NCBI RefSeq assembly: GCF_017742235.1
Contig: NZ_JAGHKQ010000020.1
Span: forward strand, 1 to 51,007
Reading direction: 5' to 3'
Source of the DNA: Bacillus sp. 165
GTDB lineage: Bacteria; Bacillota; Bacilli; Bacillales; Bacillaceae_G
Length of the DNA: 51,007 nucleotides
A program made the position numbers and the translations under genes. The notes below the pieces were generated by a model. It worked only from the letters and a program-made list of their open reading frames with translations. It did not search any database and was not told the DNA's origin. Below are positions 6,914 to 16,390 of the stretch, in pieces. Each line of letters begins with the position of its first letter. The stretch's first letter is position 1.

Positions 6914-9900
6914 ATGAAAACCAAGAAAAGAGTGAATGACAAAATGAAATTGAAAACTGCGGTTTTTGAAATAGACAAATGGAGAGAATCTTTGTATTTA
7001 ACAGAACGTGCATATTGTCAAACAGAAAACGAAAAAGATGCCATTAAGCAAGTTCAAAATTGGTGCAAAAGGACTGGGCTTTCGGATGAATTACTTGAAT
7101 TTAGATTAAAAGAAGACGGGCTTCATAAATCGGCATTTATGGGGATTCTTTCGCAAGTTGGGGTTCCAAAAGATGATGCTATATTAAATTGGTTGGATTT
7201 ATTGTATGAAATCTTTTTTTCAACGAATGGAACGCTTACACATTTGGACATTTCTGAGAAGGTACATAATGATGCACCATTTTTCCAATTTGTTGTTCCC
7301 TTTTTAGTTTGGGGAAAACAGCGTTTATTACGACAATTTGAGGAATGGGAATTGCAGTATTGTGATCTTCCTTTTAAAAAAGAATCCATCATTGCTTCCC
7401 TCTTAAGACATATGTATCAAAATTTGTTAAGTCTATCTGGCCGTATGCTTATAGTTGAACTTCATATGGCCCGAAATGAAAATAATCTTAAGGGTGATTC
7501 ACCTGAAAGTAGATTTAAATATTTTGTAAAAACACGAATTACGGATAAAAAAGATATATTGAAATTTCTTGAAAAATATCCAACACTCGCAAGGTTGCTG
7601 GCAGAATGTACGAATGGAGTTTTCACAGTCATAAAAGAAGCAATGGAACGGTTTCTAAACGATTATAAAGAAATCCAGAAGATTTTTTTGAAAGATTTTA
7701 CTCAATTAGTTGATATCGAATTAAAGGGCGATCAACATAATGGTGGAAAAAGTGTTATGATGTTTTGCTTTGCTTCTGGAGTTCGACTGTTATATAAGCC
7801 CCGCTCATTATCAGTTGATTCCCACTTTCAAATGCTGCTTCGCTGGTTAAATGAGAAAGGTGCAAATCCCACTTTTCAAGAATTGACGATTTTAGACCGA
7901 CAAACCTATGGCTGGGAAGAATTTGTAGAAGTAAAAGAGTGTCTGAATGAAAAACAGGTACAGCGCTATTACCAGAGATTCGGAGGATATTTGGCTGTAC
8001 TTTATCTATTGAATGCAACAGATCTTCACTTTGAAAATATAATTGCTTCCGGAGAATTCCCTTATATTGTTGATTTGGAAGCAGTCTTCCATAATAAATT
8101 TCCGATAAAACAAGATAAGAAAACAGCACTGCATAAAGCATCTGATGAATTAATGAGTTCTGTCCTTGGAACAGGAATGTTACCTGTTTCATTGTTTAAA
8201 TCTAGAGGATTCCAAAGATTAGAGATAAGCGGTATTGGCGGGTATGCTGGTCAAAGATTACCAAAACCTGTCTACGGCTTTGAAGACATACGTACAGATC
8301 GAATGAGAATGGTAAAAAAGCCAGGATTTTTAAAAGGAAGGCAAAACAGACCCCTTCTAAAGGGTGAACCTGTATTAGCAGAAGAGTATATTGATCAAGT
8401 GACACAAGGTTTTTCCCATATCTATCACTTGCTAATGAAGAATCGAAAGTCGCTTTTATTGGAAAATGGTCCTATTTATGCTTTTGCTAATGACAATGTT
8501 CGAGCTATATTTCGTGATACGCAAGCCTATGGTACTATGCTGCAAGCAAGTCTGCATCCTAACTATTTGGCGAAAGGTTTGCAGCGAGTTCAGCTATTTG
8601 ATTTTATGTGGAGGATTGTTGAACATCTACCAGCCATGGTACGTCTTGTTTCATCTGAGACATCTGATTTGCTTCAAGGAGATATTCCCATTTTCTATAC
8701 AAGAGTTAATTCTCGTGATGTATGGGACAGCAAAGGAAAGGTGATTAGAAACTTTTACAATCGTTCCAGTTTAGATTATACAATCCAATGTTTGAACGGA
8801 CTAAGTATAGAAGATTGCTCAAAACAAATAAAGTATATCCGCAATTCAATGATCATGATGGTTAATAAAGGGAAGTTGAAGAAAACCTCTCCTTTACTTA
8901 GTGAAGCCCAACGTCCAGTTTGCCATGAAGATTTTTTGGCTGCAGCCATCGAAATAGGAAATAAATTAGAACAAAGCGCAATTTGGGGTGAAGATGGCCA
9001 AGATGTTTGTTGGATTGGTCTAGGAGCAGATGAAAATGAAAAATGGATTTTTTCACCATTAGATATTAGTCTGTACGATGGCATTCTAGGGATGGCGTTG
9101 TTTTATGCATATTTGCATAAAGTAAGCGGTATTGAAAAATACAAATATATTGCAAAAGCTTCATTGAAAACTGCCTATCAATTTATCGATCATATGGACA
9201 CTATCGAATCACTCTCTGCATTCCATGGTTTTGCATCTATTGCATATGTTTTCAGTCATCTTTCAATCTTGTGGGAAGATGATCAGTTGATGGCGGTTGC
9301 GCTTGCCCAGTTAGAAATAATAGAACCCCTTATTGAAAAAGATCGTCTATATGATGTGGTGGCTGGTTCTGCAGGAACTTTAATAGTCGCTTTACGATTG
9401 CATGATATTACTGGGTCCACGAAGGCGTTAAAAATTGCGAAAAAGTGTGGAGACCACTTACTTAGGAGTGCTAAGAAGACAGAGAAAGGAATAGGGTGGT
9501 CGTTTGAAATAGACGGTTTTTATCCAATTGCTGGATTGGCCCATGGTGCAGCAGGAATTTCATGGGCATTGATGGAGCTATATGGCAAAACAAAAGATGA
9601 ACGTTATCTGCAAGCTGGACAGCAGGCTTTAGAGTTTGAGCGAACCTTATTTGATACCGAGGATGGAAATTGGAGAGATATTCGTGCCGAAGACAACCGT
9701 GGGGATTTTGGTTTAACTGTCAAATGGTGTCATGGAGCGGCTGGAATTGCTTTAGGGCGACTGATGTCCTATAGGAATGTGAAAGATGACTGCATCCTTC
9801 ATGATATTTTGACGGGAATCAACACTACCATGAAAGAAGGCTTTGGGGGAAGCCATTGTCTTTGTCACGGGGACTTTGGAAACGCAGATGTACTTTTAAC

Positions 9901-10144
9901 TGCAGGAATGGAACTAGAAAATCAGGAATGGATAGAGAAAGCGCTTAAATATGGTACTAGTGCACTTTTGGAATCAAAAGCAAGGGGATGGTCTTGCGGA
10001 ATTCCACAAGAAGATGAAACCCCAAGCCTTATGATTGGAATGGCTGGAATAGGATACGGACTTTTGCGTTTAGCCCATCCTGAAATCGTTCCCTCTATAC
10101 TTACATTAGGTTCCCCAATTAACAAAAAGAGAGAACCTGATTGA
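6914..10144 (+). CDS. lanM: class II lanthipeptide synthetase LanM
   Basis: Bifunctional enzyme that dehydrates Ser/Thr of the precursor and closes (methyl)lanthionine rings. It has up to 1076 residues, the usual LanM size. The N-terminal dehydratase has K295 in LYKPRS, the catalytic D370-x-H372-x-x-N375 motif and D388/E390 in VDLEAVF. The C-terminal LanC-like cyclase has the zinc ligands C939 (WCHG), C984 and H985 (LCHGD), so both active sites look intact. The ATG at 6914 lies in the terminator tail without a ribosome site; the in-frame ATG at 6944, after AAGAAAAGAG, may be the true start, giving 1066 residues. The stop overlaps the lanT start (ATGA). It presumably acts on the LanA encoded just upstream. 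Confidence 0.96.
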   Translation: MKTKKRVNDKMKLKTAVFEIDKWRESLYLTERAYCQTENEKDAIKQVQNWCKRTGLSDELLEFRLKEDGLHKSAFMGILSQVGVPKDDAILNWLDLLYEIFFSTNGTLTHLDISEKVHNDAPFFQFVVPFLVWGKQRLLRQFEEWELQYCDLPFKKESIIASLLRHMYQNLLSLSGRMLIVELHMARNENNLKGDSPESRFKYFVKTRITDKKDILKFLEKYPTLARLLAECTNGVFTVIKEAMERFLNDYKEIQKIFLKDFTQLVDIELKGDQHNGGKSVMMFCFASGVRLLYKPRSLSVDSHFQMLLRWLNEKGANPTFQELTILDRQTYGWEEFVEVKECLNEKQVQRYYQRFGGYLAVLYLLNATDLHFENIIASGEFPYIVDLEAVFHNKFPIKQDKKTALHKASDELMSSVLGTGMLPVSLFKSRGFQRLEISGIGGYAGQRLPKPVYGFEDIRTDRMRMVKKPGFLKGRQNRPLLKGEPVLAEEYIDQVTQGFSHIYHLLMKNRKSLLLENGPIYAFANDNVRAIFRDTQAYGTMLQASLHPNYLAKGLQRVQLFDFMWRIVEHLPAMVRLVSSETSDLLQGDIPIFYTRVNSRDVWDSKGKVIRNFYNRSSLDYTIQCLNGLSIEDCSKQIKYIRNSMIMMVNKGKLKKTSPLLSEAQRPVCHEDFLAAAIEIGNKLEQSAIWGEDGQDVCWIGLGADENEKWIFSPLDISLYDGILGMALFYAYLHKVSGIEKYKYIAKASLKTAYQFIDHMDTIESLSAFHGFASIAYVFSHLSILWEDDQLMAVALAQLEIIEPLIEKDRLYDVVAGSAGTLIVALRLHDITGSTKALKIAKKCGDHLLRSAKKTEKGIGWSFEIDGFYPIAGLAHGAAGISWALMELYGKTKDERYLQAGQQALEFERTLFDTEDGNWRDIRAEDNRGDFGLTVKWCHGAAGIALGRLMSYRNVKDDCILHDILTGINTTMKEGFGGSHCLCHGDFGNADVLLTAGMELENQEWIEKALKYGTSALLESKARGWSCGIPQEDETPSLMIGMAGIGYGLLRLAHPEIVPSILTLGSPINKKREPD

Positions 10145-12315
10145 TGAAACCAACATGGGGGTTTTTTCAAAAACGTTTTCGGGTACCATTTATTGAACAG
10201 ATGGAGCAATCGGAATGTGGTTTATGTTGTTTGGCCATGGTCTTTTCTTATTATAAAAATGAAATTCCTTTATCGGATCTACGAGATCGAGGAGGTGGAG
10301 GGAGAGACGGAACCAACCTGCTAATACTAAAAAATATTGCGCAATCATTGGGTATGGAAACGAAAGGTATTAAACTTAGTTCTGATCAGTTGGGGAGTAT
10401 TCCTGTTCCAGCTATTTTACACTGGAAGAATGACCATTTTGTTGTCTTAGAAAAAAAGAATAAAAGCAAAATATATATCGTAGATCCAGATGTTGGTAGA
10501 ATGGTAGTTAGTGAAGAAGACTTACAGCAAGATTTCTCTGGAACCGCTTTACTTCTTAATCCAGGGTCTTCCTTTACAAGATGTAAAGGGAATAGCATCT
10601 GGCTCCAATATATTCATTTTTTATTTAGCGAAGCAGGGTTAGTGACTTCCATCTTAATTTGGTCCATTTTTGTTCAATTAATAGCACTGGTTACACCTGT
10701 AGTGACTCAGTACCTCATTGATCATGTCATTCTTCCTAAAAATACTTCGATTATGAATGGTTTACTACTAGGAATGGTCGGCTTACTAATTGTTCACTTA
10801 CTGGTTACCTTACTTCGGGCTCGTTTCCTTGTTACCTTACAAAATCGGTTGGATTGGAGCTTAATGAGTCGTTTTTTTGACAGGCTTTTAAGGCTTCCTT
10901 ACTATTTCTTTCAACTACGAACTAGCGGAGATCTTATCTTGCGTGCCAATAGTAATATGATTGTAAGGGAGATTCTTTCGACACGAACCGTTTCAATAAT
11001 ACTAGATAGTAGTTTACTCTTCATTTTTTTATTTTATATGATAAGTAAATCTCCTTTATTAACTTGTTATGTTGTTTTAATTGGCATCATTCAAATCTTG
11101 ATACTTTTGTTTAGTAGTTCTCGAATTAAACGCTTGTCACAGGAAGAGCTTTTGCGTCAAACGACTGCCTCGAGCTATTTGGCAGAAGTGCTGCATGGGA
11201 TTCTGGCTGTGAAGGCGGAAGGGGCAGAACGGCTTACGTTTAATCGATGGTCCCAACTATTTCAAGAACAAATTAATGCTGCAAGAAAGCGGGGGTATAC
11301 AGAAGCCTATGTGGACACTGCCATGCAAACATTACGATTTCTCGCGCCGTTACTCTTGCTTTGGCTTGGAACGAACCAGGTACTCTCGGGGAAAATGACA
11401 CTTGGTGAGATGTTCTCCTTTAATACTTTAGCAATAAGTTTTTTAGTTCCTTTAACTTCCATTGTATCAACAGTAAATCAAATGATTGTTATGGGTACTT
11501 ATTTTAGGCGCATTTTAGATATTCTTGATGCGCCACTTGAACAAGATGATCAACTTGTAACCGAATCAATTAAATTACAGGGTGATATCGAACTGCATAA
11601 TATCAGTTTCAAATATAGTCCATATAGTCAAAATGTGATCCGTAATCTATCTTTGCATATTTATCCAGGTGAAATTGTGGCTATTGTAGGACCATCAGGG
11701 TCTGGTAAAAGCACATTAGCATCTCTTTTATTAGGACTTTATCTGCCAACTGATGGAACGATTTTTTTTGACGGTCAAGATATTCATACATTAGAAAAGG
11801 CAACCTTAAGGCAGCAGATAGGGGTTGTAATGCAAAATTCAGTGGTGTTTCACCGCACTGTTTATCAAAATATTGCTTTACACAAGACAAATTTATCTAC
11901 TGAACAGATAATAGAAGCAGCTCAACTTGCTGAGATCCACAATGACATTATGAAGATGCAAATGAAATATGAAACAAAGCTTTCGGAATCGGGTTCAAAT
12001 ATATCAGGGGGCCAAAGACAACGAATTGCTTTGGCCAGGGCACTTGTCCATAAGCCTGCTATTCTATTGCTCGATGAGGCTACCAGTGCATTGGACCAGA
12101 TTACAGAGAGGCGTATTTATGATAATATACAAAAATTACCATGCACACAAATAATAATTGCTCATCGATTAAGCACGATTATTAATGCTGATCGCATTAT
12201 TGTTATGGACCAAGGATGTATTGTTGAACAAGGAACACACGGTGAACTGCTAAGTAGAAATGGATATTATTCTTATTTTTACCAAACGAAACTTCGCGAG
12301 GAACAGCAGAACTAA
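10144..12315 (+). CDS. lanT: lanthipeptide exporter with leader peptidase domain LanT
   Basis: ABC transporter of 723 residues that cleaves the leader after Gly-Gly and exports the peptide. The N-terminal C39 peptidase has C25 in QSECGLCC, H98 in NDHFVVL and D114 in VDPDVG. A membrane domain of about six segments spans residues 160-440. The ATPase domain has Walker A GPSGSGKST, signature SGGQRQR, Walker B ILLLDEATSALD and the H-loop AHRLST. The ATG at 10144 overlaps the lanM stop codon; a TTG one codon earlier is less likely. It is the last gene of the cluster. No LanFEG immunity transporter, LanI protein or dedicated regulator follows. Confidence 0.96.
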   Translation: MKPTWGFFQKRFRVPFIEQMEQSECGLCCLAMVFSYYKNEIPLSDLRDRGGGGRDGTNLLILKNIAQSLGMETKGIKLSSDQLGSIPVPAILHWKNDHFVVLEKKNKSKIYIVDPDVGRMVVSEEDLQQDFSGTALLLNPGSSFTRCKGNSIWLQYIHFLFSEAGLVTSILIWSIFVQLIALVTPVVTQYLIDHVILPKNTSIMNGLLLGMVGLLIVHLLVTLLRARFLVTLQNRLDWSLMSRFFDRLLRLPYYFFQLRTSGDLILRANSNMIVREILSTRTVSIILDSSLLFIFLFYMISKSPLLTCYVVLIGIIQILILLFSSSRIKRLSQEELLRQTTASSYLAEVLHGILAVKAEGAERLTFNRWSQLFQEQINAARKRGYTEAYVDTAMQTLRFLAPLLLLWLGTNQVLSGKMTLGEMFSFNTLAISFLVPLTSIVSTVNQMIVMGTYFRRILDILDAPLEQDDQLVTESIKLQGDIELHNISFKYSPYSQNVIRNLSLHIYPGEIVAIVGPSGSGKSTLASLLLGLYLPTDGTIFFDGQDIHTLEKATLRQQIGVVMQNSVVFHRTVYQNIALHKTNLSTEQIIEAAQLAEIHNDIMKMQMKYETKLSESGSNISGGQRQRIALARALVHKPAILLLDEATSALDQITERRIYDNIQKLPCTQIIIAHRLSTIINADRIIVMDQGCIVEQGTHGELLSRNGYYSYFYQTKLREEQQN

Positions 12316-12663
12316 GAGGTGTTTTCATCAATAAACTGTTATTGATTTTCAATCAACAATTGCCTAAAAGGCATCTGTTCATTTAGCGATTAAAAAGAAG
12401 CTTTTACTGATATAAGAATGTGATTGATTCAAATGGAGAAAACATTGATTATGTGAGCCTGCTCTTAGACATTATTGCAACAAATAGAGAAAAATGTATT
12501 CATAATTATAGACAGGAACCCTTACTATTTGGGTTCCTGTTTTTATAGCAATATGGTGAAATTTATCAAGCGTAATGGCTCATTGAATGTTTATAAAAAA
12601 GTAACCTGATGATATCCAACATAACCTCAATGCAGGCCCCCTCAATACATGAGAAAACCTCAT
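12316..12663. other. 348-base region between lanT and rlmH, with a possible gene remnant
   Basis: It contains the lanT terminator and no complete gene. From about 12420 the plus strand reads VIDSNGENIDYVSLLLD in one frame, coding-like but with a stop just before it and the terminator running through its end. It faintly recalls the Y-R-x-I-D-S-x-G-x-x-I-D stretch of IS6-family transposases. I treat it as an unproven remnant. The rest is AT-rich sequence up to the rlmH end. Confidence 0.4.
12512..12545 (+). terminator. terminator downstream of lanT
   Basis: A 10-bp perfect stem (ACAGGAACCC / GGGTTCCTGT) with a 9-base loop, followed by TTTTTAT. It lies about 200 bases after lanT. Confidence 0.85.
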
Positions 12664-12684
12664 TTACTTATGATACGGTTCTCC
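12661..12684 (-). repeat. rlmH 3'-end att-like site (gene-borne copy)
   Basis: The last codons of rlmH with the stop codon (G-E-P-Y-H-K-stop on the minus strand). Direct repeats of it lie at 6405-6428 (21/24) and 2470-2491 (22 bases identical). Established knowledge: the orfX/rlmH end is attB for staphylococcal SCC elements. Confidence 0.8.
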
Positions 12685-13143
12685 CCGATTAATCCTAAAC
12701 GCACGATAAATTTGCTCTACTAAAATCAATCGCATCAACTGATGAGGAAAGGTCATTTTTGAAAACGAGAGGGTGTCATTTGCACGTTTCATAACATCCT
12801 TGCTAAGTCCAAGAGATCCTCCTATAACAAATGCAACTTTGCTTTTCCCATATGTAGCTAGACGATCCATATCTTTCGCTAATTCCTCTGAAGATTTTGC
12901 TTTTCCCTCTATAGCAAGCGCAATCACATGAGCATCATCAGCTATTTTTTCTAAAATTCTGCTTCCTTCCTTATGTTTGACGATCTCCATATCTGTTTCG
13001 CTTAAATTTTCTGGCGCTTTTTCATCAGACAATTCAATAATTTCTACTTTTGCGTATGAGGATAACCGTTTTAAATATTCGTCAATTCCTTGTTTTAAGT
13101 ATTTTTCTTTTAATTTCCCAATTGAAATAATTGAGATATTCAC
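12664..13143 (-). CDS. rlmH: 23S rRNA pseudouridine1915 N3-methyltransferase RlmH
   Basis: SPOUT-class methyltransferase that uses S-adenosylmethionine to methylate pseudouridine 1915 of 23S rRNA on the assembled ribosome. It has 159 residues from a GTG start at 13143, matching the B. subtilis protein length; the GTG codon four codons earlier overlaps the AAGGTGGGG ribosome site. The SAM-binding knot is visible as [10 protein letters not shown], and the C-terminus [10 protein letters not shown] is the family hallmark. It is the ortholog of staphylococcal OrfX. The gene is intact although its 3' end is a repeated insertion boundary. Confidence 0.97.
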   Translation of the reverse strand: MNISIISIGKLKEKYLKQGIDEYLKRLSSYAKVEIIELSDEKAPENLSETDMEIVKHKEGSRILEKIADDAHVIALAIEGKAKSSEELAKDMDRLATYGKSKVAFVIGGSLGLSKDVMKRANDTLSFSKMTFPHQLMRLILVEQIYRAFRINRGEPYHK

Positions 13144-13167
13144 ATGTATCCCCACCTTACAAACACG

Positions 13168-13311
13168 TTATCCACAAAAGTTATCAACATATCCACAATC
13201 ACTGTCCACATGTTGTATAGGAATTTGTGTTCGATACAACATATATCGCCGTATTTTGACAAAATTGACATGTTGTTGATGAGTCATTGTTATTATCCAC
13301 ATTGTGGATAA
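13168..13311. promoter_or_regulatory. DnaA-box cluster in and beside the CxxH/CxxC gene
   Basis: Perfect TTATCCACA boxes lie at 13168-13176 and 13293-13301, with an inverted perfect box TGTGGATAA at 13303-13311 one base from the latter. Near-matches are TTATCAACA at 13181, ATATCCACA at 13189 and CTGTCCACA at 13202. It lies about 28 kb from oriC, so it may titrate DnaA rather than initiate replication. Confidence 0.6.
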
Positions 13312-13387
13312 ATGGTGCCTCCTCAAATTCATCTACAATCATATCTAATGCTAAATCAACATGTTCACCACAGCATTTAATGTCCAT
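13199..13387 (-). CDS. CxxH/CxxC protein, BA_5709 family
   Basis: Small protein of 62 residues with two metal-binding-like motifs: C-G-E-H near residues 6-9 and C-Q-F-C near residues 40-43. It belongs to the uncharacterised CxxH/CxxC family found next to rlmH in Bacillus. Zinc binding is likely but the function is unknown. The middle of the protein has an NVDNNND stretch encoded by the inverted DnaA-box pair at 13293-13311. It shares its direction with rlmH, 55 bases downstream. Confidence 0.85.
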   Translation of the reverse strand: MDIKCCGEHVDLALDMIVDEFEEAPFIHNVDNNNDSSTTCQFCQNTAIYVVSNTNSYTTCGQ

Positions 13388-13515
13388 TTTTGTCCCTCAC
13401 TTTATTATATAGTCTTTTTCTTAGTGTGCTCGTCTTGCTTTTTTTTACATATGCTTATAAATATTTTTCTTAGTAACATAAAAGAAAGCAGAAGGGAGGC
13501 CCCTCCTGCCAGTTG

Positions 13516-14727
13516 TTAATACTTTTCAGCTCCGAGCTTTACAGTTGCCTTTTCCTTTTTTGTCCCACGGTAAAATACAATGTTCATTGTATCATTAATT
13601 TTTTTGTTATACAAAGCAGTACGAAACTCGATAATGTTTCGAACAGGCTTGCCGTCTACTTCTACAAGCACATCATACTCTCTAAGACCTGCTTGTGCAG
13701 CTGGAGATGGGCTGCGTACATCTAATATACATACTCCATCTGTAACACTGCTCGGCAGTTGTAAAGTTTCATCCCAATAGTATGATGGTATTTCATTCAA
13801 TGATCGTAATTCTACCCCAAAGTACGGACGTTTCACACTACCTGTTTCCTCAAGCTCTTGAATGACAGGCATTGCTCTGTTAATAGGAATCGCCAATCCG
13901 ATTCCTTCTACCCCTTCAGCCGAAATTTTCATGGAATTAATTCCAACCAATTGACCACCTACATTTACAAGGGCACCTCCGCTATTACCTGGGTTAATAG
14001 CTGCATCCGTTTGAAGTACTTCTACTTGCCAATCATAGTGACCATCGTTATCTAGATCGACAGGAAGAACGCGTTCATTTGCAGAAATAATTCCTTGTGT
14101 CACTGTACCTGAGAACTCTAGTCCTAAAGGATTACCAATAGCAATAACTGGTTCTCCTCGTTTCACTTCACCTGAATTCCCGATTTCAATTACTTTTTGG
14201 GCATGCTTTTCATCTATTTGTAAAACAGCTAAATCAGTGACAATGTCACTTCCTAAAATAGAAGCGTGTACTTTTTTTCCGTCACTCAAGCTTACTTCTA
14301 TTCGCTTCGCTCCCTCAATAACGTGATGATTAGTAACAATGAATGCTTTTCCATTCTCCTTTTTATAAATAACTCCAGAGCCCGTTCCAGCCTCTGCATC
14401 AGTTTCAGAAAAACTGTCCGTTTGTATATTGATAACTCCGACAACTGCTTCAGAAGCTTTATCTACAGCATCAATAAAGCCTGATTTAACATTTATATTC
14501 ACGAGTTTTTCTTGTAAAGATGATGCCTGATACTTCCTGGCTTCACTTGCTTGTATTGGCGAGTTTTCCTCAATCAAGCCTATTTTAGAGAAAGTTGGAA
14601 TAGCAAAGGCAAAAAGTGTTGCTCCAATTACAGCCCCGGCAAATCCTGACATTAAAATATTTTTGGGAATATGCCGTTTCTTTTCAACGTTTTTCTCTTG
14701 TTCGTCCTGTTCATCGTAGAACTCCAT
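13516..14727 (-). CDS. htrA: membrane-anchored serine protease HtrA/DegP family
   Basis: Surface quality-control protease of 403 residues that degrades misfolded exported proteins. A cytoplasmic N-terminus rich in Glu/Lys is followed by one membrane segment at residues 26-46. The trypsin-like domain has the triad H135 (TNHHVIEG), D165 (TDLAVL) and S249 (GNSGGAL). A single PDZ domain covers roughly residues 300-395. It is the last gene of the wal cluster, as in B. subtilis where it is called yyxA/htrC. The 74-base gap to walJ has no strong terminator. Confidence 0.95.
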   Translation of the reverse strand: MEFYDEQDEQEKNVEKKRHIPKNILMSGFAGAVIGATLFAFAIPTFSKIGLIEENSPIQASEARKYQASSLQEKLVNINVKSGFIDAVDKASEAVVGVINIQTDSFSETDAEAGTGSGVIYKKENGKAFIVTNHHVIEGAKRIEVSLSDGKKVHASILGSDIVTDLAVLQIDEKHAQKVIEIGNSGEVKRGEPVIAIGNPLGLEFSGTVTQGIISANERVLPVDLDNDGHYDWQVEVLQTDAAINPGNSGGALVNVGGQLVGINSMKISAEGVEGIGLAIPINRAMPVIQELEETGSVKRPYFGVELRSLNEIPSYYWDETLQLPSSVTDGVCILDVRSPSPAAQAGLREYDVLVEVDGKPVRNIIEFRTALYNKKINDTMNIVFYRGTKKEKATVKLGAEKY

Positions 14728-14801
14728 GCAAGGTCACCTGTCCTTCCGAAAACATCCATAAGTATGTATCATTCTCTTGTAGTGTTCACTAAAAAGAGAG
14801 A

Positions 14802-15596
14802 TTATACATACGAAATTTTTGTCGGTATTTTCGGATCCGTATCATGAATATAAAGCTGCTGTCCAACGGCAATCTCTTTGCTTTCAAGTACTTGTGTCAC
14901 TGACATTTTCGCAAGCTCTTTCATGTTATTATCGAGACTAAGGTGTGCTAAGTAAATATGTTTCGTATTATCAGTAATGACATCTGCCATTGCCAATGCT
15001 GCATCTTCATTTGAAACATGCCCAACATCGCTTAAAATTCTACGTTTTATACTCCATGGATAACGACCCATTCGAAGCATTTCTACATCATGATTACTCT
15101 CAAAAATAAAAACATCTGACCCCTTAATGATGCCTTTCATACGATCACTTACATATCCTGTATCTGTAATTAAGGTTAGCTTTTTCCCATTATGATGAAA
15201 GGCATAAAACATAGGTTCTGCTGCATCATGAGAAACACCAAATGACTCTACCTCAAGATCTCCGAATGCTTTGGTTGTCCCGGTAGGGAAAATAAACTTT
15301 TGGTCTGTAGATACTTGTCCAATCAGCGGTTCCATAGCTGCCCACGTTTTTTCATTTGCGTAGATTGGCAGATTGTACTTTCGAGCAATTATTCCGACTC
15401 CTTTTATATGGTCACTGTGTTCGTGTGTTACTAGAATACCTGCAAGATCTTTTATATTTATCTCTACTTGCTTAAAAAGGGCTTCAGTGTTTTTTCCACT
15501 CAGCCCTGCATCTACTAACAGCTTTTGGTTCTCTGTACCTACATAAACCGCATTTCCTGTACTTCCGCTTGCAAGTACACTAAAATGCAAACTCAT
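14802..15596 (-). CDS. walJ: metallo-beta-lactamase fold protein WalJ (YycJ)
   Basis: MBL-fold hydrolase of 264 residues with the metal-binding THEHSDH motif near residues 57-63 and further ligands in DTGYVSD and ESNHD. In related bacteria WalJ/YycJ links cell-wall signalling with DNA replication control and has been described as an exonuclease. The gene is co-transcribed with walRKHI, overlapping the yycI stop codon by four bases. Confidence 0.94.
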   Translation of the reverse strand: MSLHFSVLASGSTGNAVYVGTENQKLLVDAGLSGKNTEALFKQVEINIKDLAGILVTHEHSDHIKGVGIIARKYNLPIYANEKTWAAMEPLIGQVSTDQKFIFPTGTTKAFGDLEVESFGVSHDAAEPMFYAFHHNGKKLTLITDTGYVSDRMKGIIKGSDVFIFESNHDVEMLRMGRYPWSIKRRILSDVGHVSNEDAALAMADVITDNTKHIYLAHLSLDNNMKELAKMSVTQVLESKEIAVGQQLYIHDTDPKIPTKISYV

Positions 15597-16390
15597 TTGA
15601 CTTCACTCCATTGTATATTTTGCTCTTTTATAATTTGTCCTTCTACTGCATTTACAAAATAATCTTCTTTATCATTTACTTCAAAATGCCATGTAGGTGC
15701 CATCACCTGTACACCGGAAGACAAAGGAACCACTGTGTAATAGCCAAGCTCCACTTTCGTTACCTTGCTTCCTGGTTTCAATTCATTTTTTAAATACAGT
15801 GTTTCTAATGCTTTAATAGCTGTAATAATCTCTTGTTTTTCATTATCCCCGCCCATTTTCTCTATATCTCTAAGTACGGTTTGTTTGTAGGAAACAATTT
15901 CATCTTTTTCATTTAATTTTAAAATCAATGGGCTCACAAATATATTTTTTCCATTATATTGCTGAAAAAAATATACTGTTCTTGTTCTTTCATCTGTTTT
16001 CCAATACTTGTATTTAACTCCTTCAAATACGTATGTACGCAGAAATTCTTCAAAAAAAGCACCCTTATTATGACCCTGAAGCTGAACAGCATTCTTTAAT
16101 TTACTTTGAAGTGTAGTAAAATTAATAATCAACGCACTCTGATTTTTTAGTGCTGCCAATTCACTGTTATTGAATTCTTTATTTTTCCCCGTGATATATA
16201 CCTCTTTTTTAGGCTCTTTTGGTAAATTCACATACTTAATGTCATCAGCTGCTAACTGATCTTCTACGCTGGTCTCTATCATTAAATCCAGCTCATTTCG
16301 GTTTTGTTTCTGTATAACTTGAAAGGCAAGGAAGATATCAAAAATGAAGAAAGTAATGATAAATATATTTTTTATTTTACTCCAATCCAA
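15593..16390 (-). CDS. walI: WalK regulatory protein WalI (YycI)
   Basis: Membrane-anchored regulator of the WalK kinase, 265 residues, with one N-terminal transmembrane segment ([17 protein letters not shown]) and an extracellular domain. I place the start at the TTG at 16390, giving MDWSKIK, because an AGGAGG site precedes it and the B. subtilis protein starts the same way; the longer frame would run deep into yycH. It overlaps yycH by 14 bases. It forms a complex with WalH and WalK in the membrane. Confidence 0.9.
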   Translation of the reverse strand: MDWSKIKNIFIITFFIFDIFLAFQVIQKQNRNELDLMIETSVEDQLAADDIKYVNLPKEPKKEVYITGKNKEFNNSELAALKNQSALIINFTTLQSKLKNAVQLQGHNKGAFFEEFLRTYVFEGVKYKYWKTDERTRTVYFFQQYNGKNIFVSPLILKLNEKDEIVSYKQTVLRDIEKMGGDNEKQEIITAIKALETLYLKNELKPGSKVTKVELGYYTVVPLSSGVQVMAPTWHFEVNDKEDYFVNAVEGQIIKEQNIQWSEVK

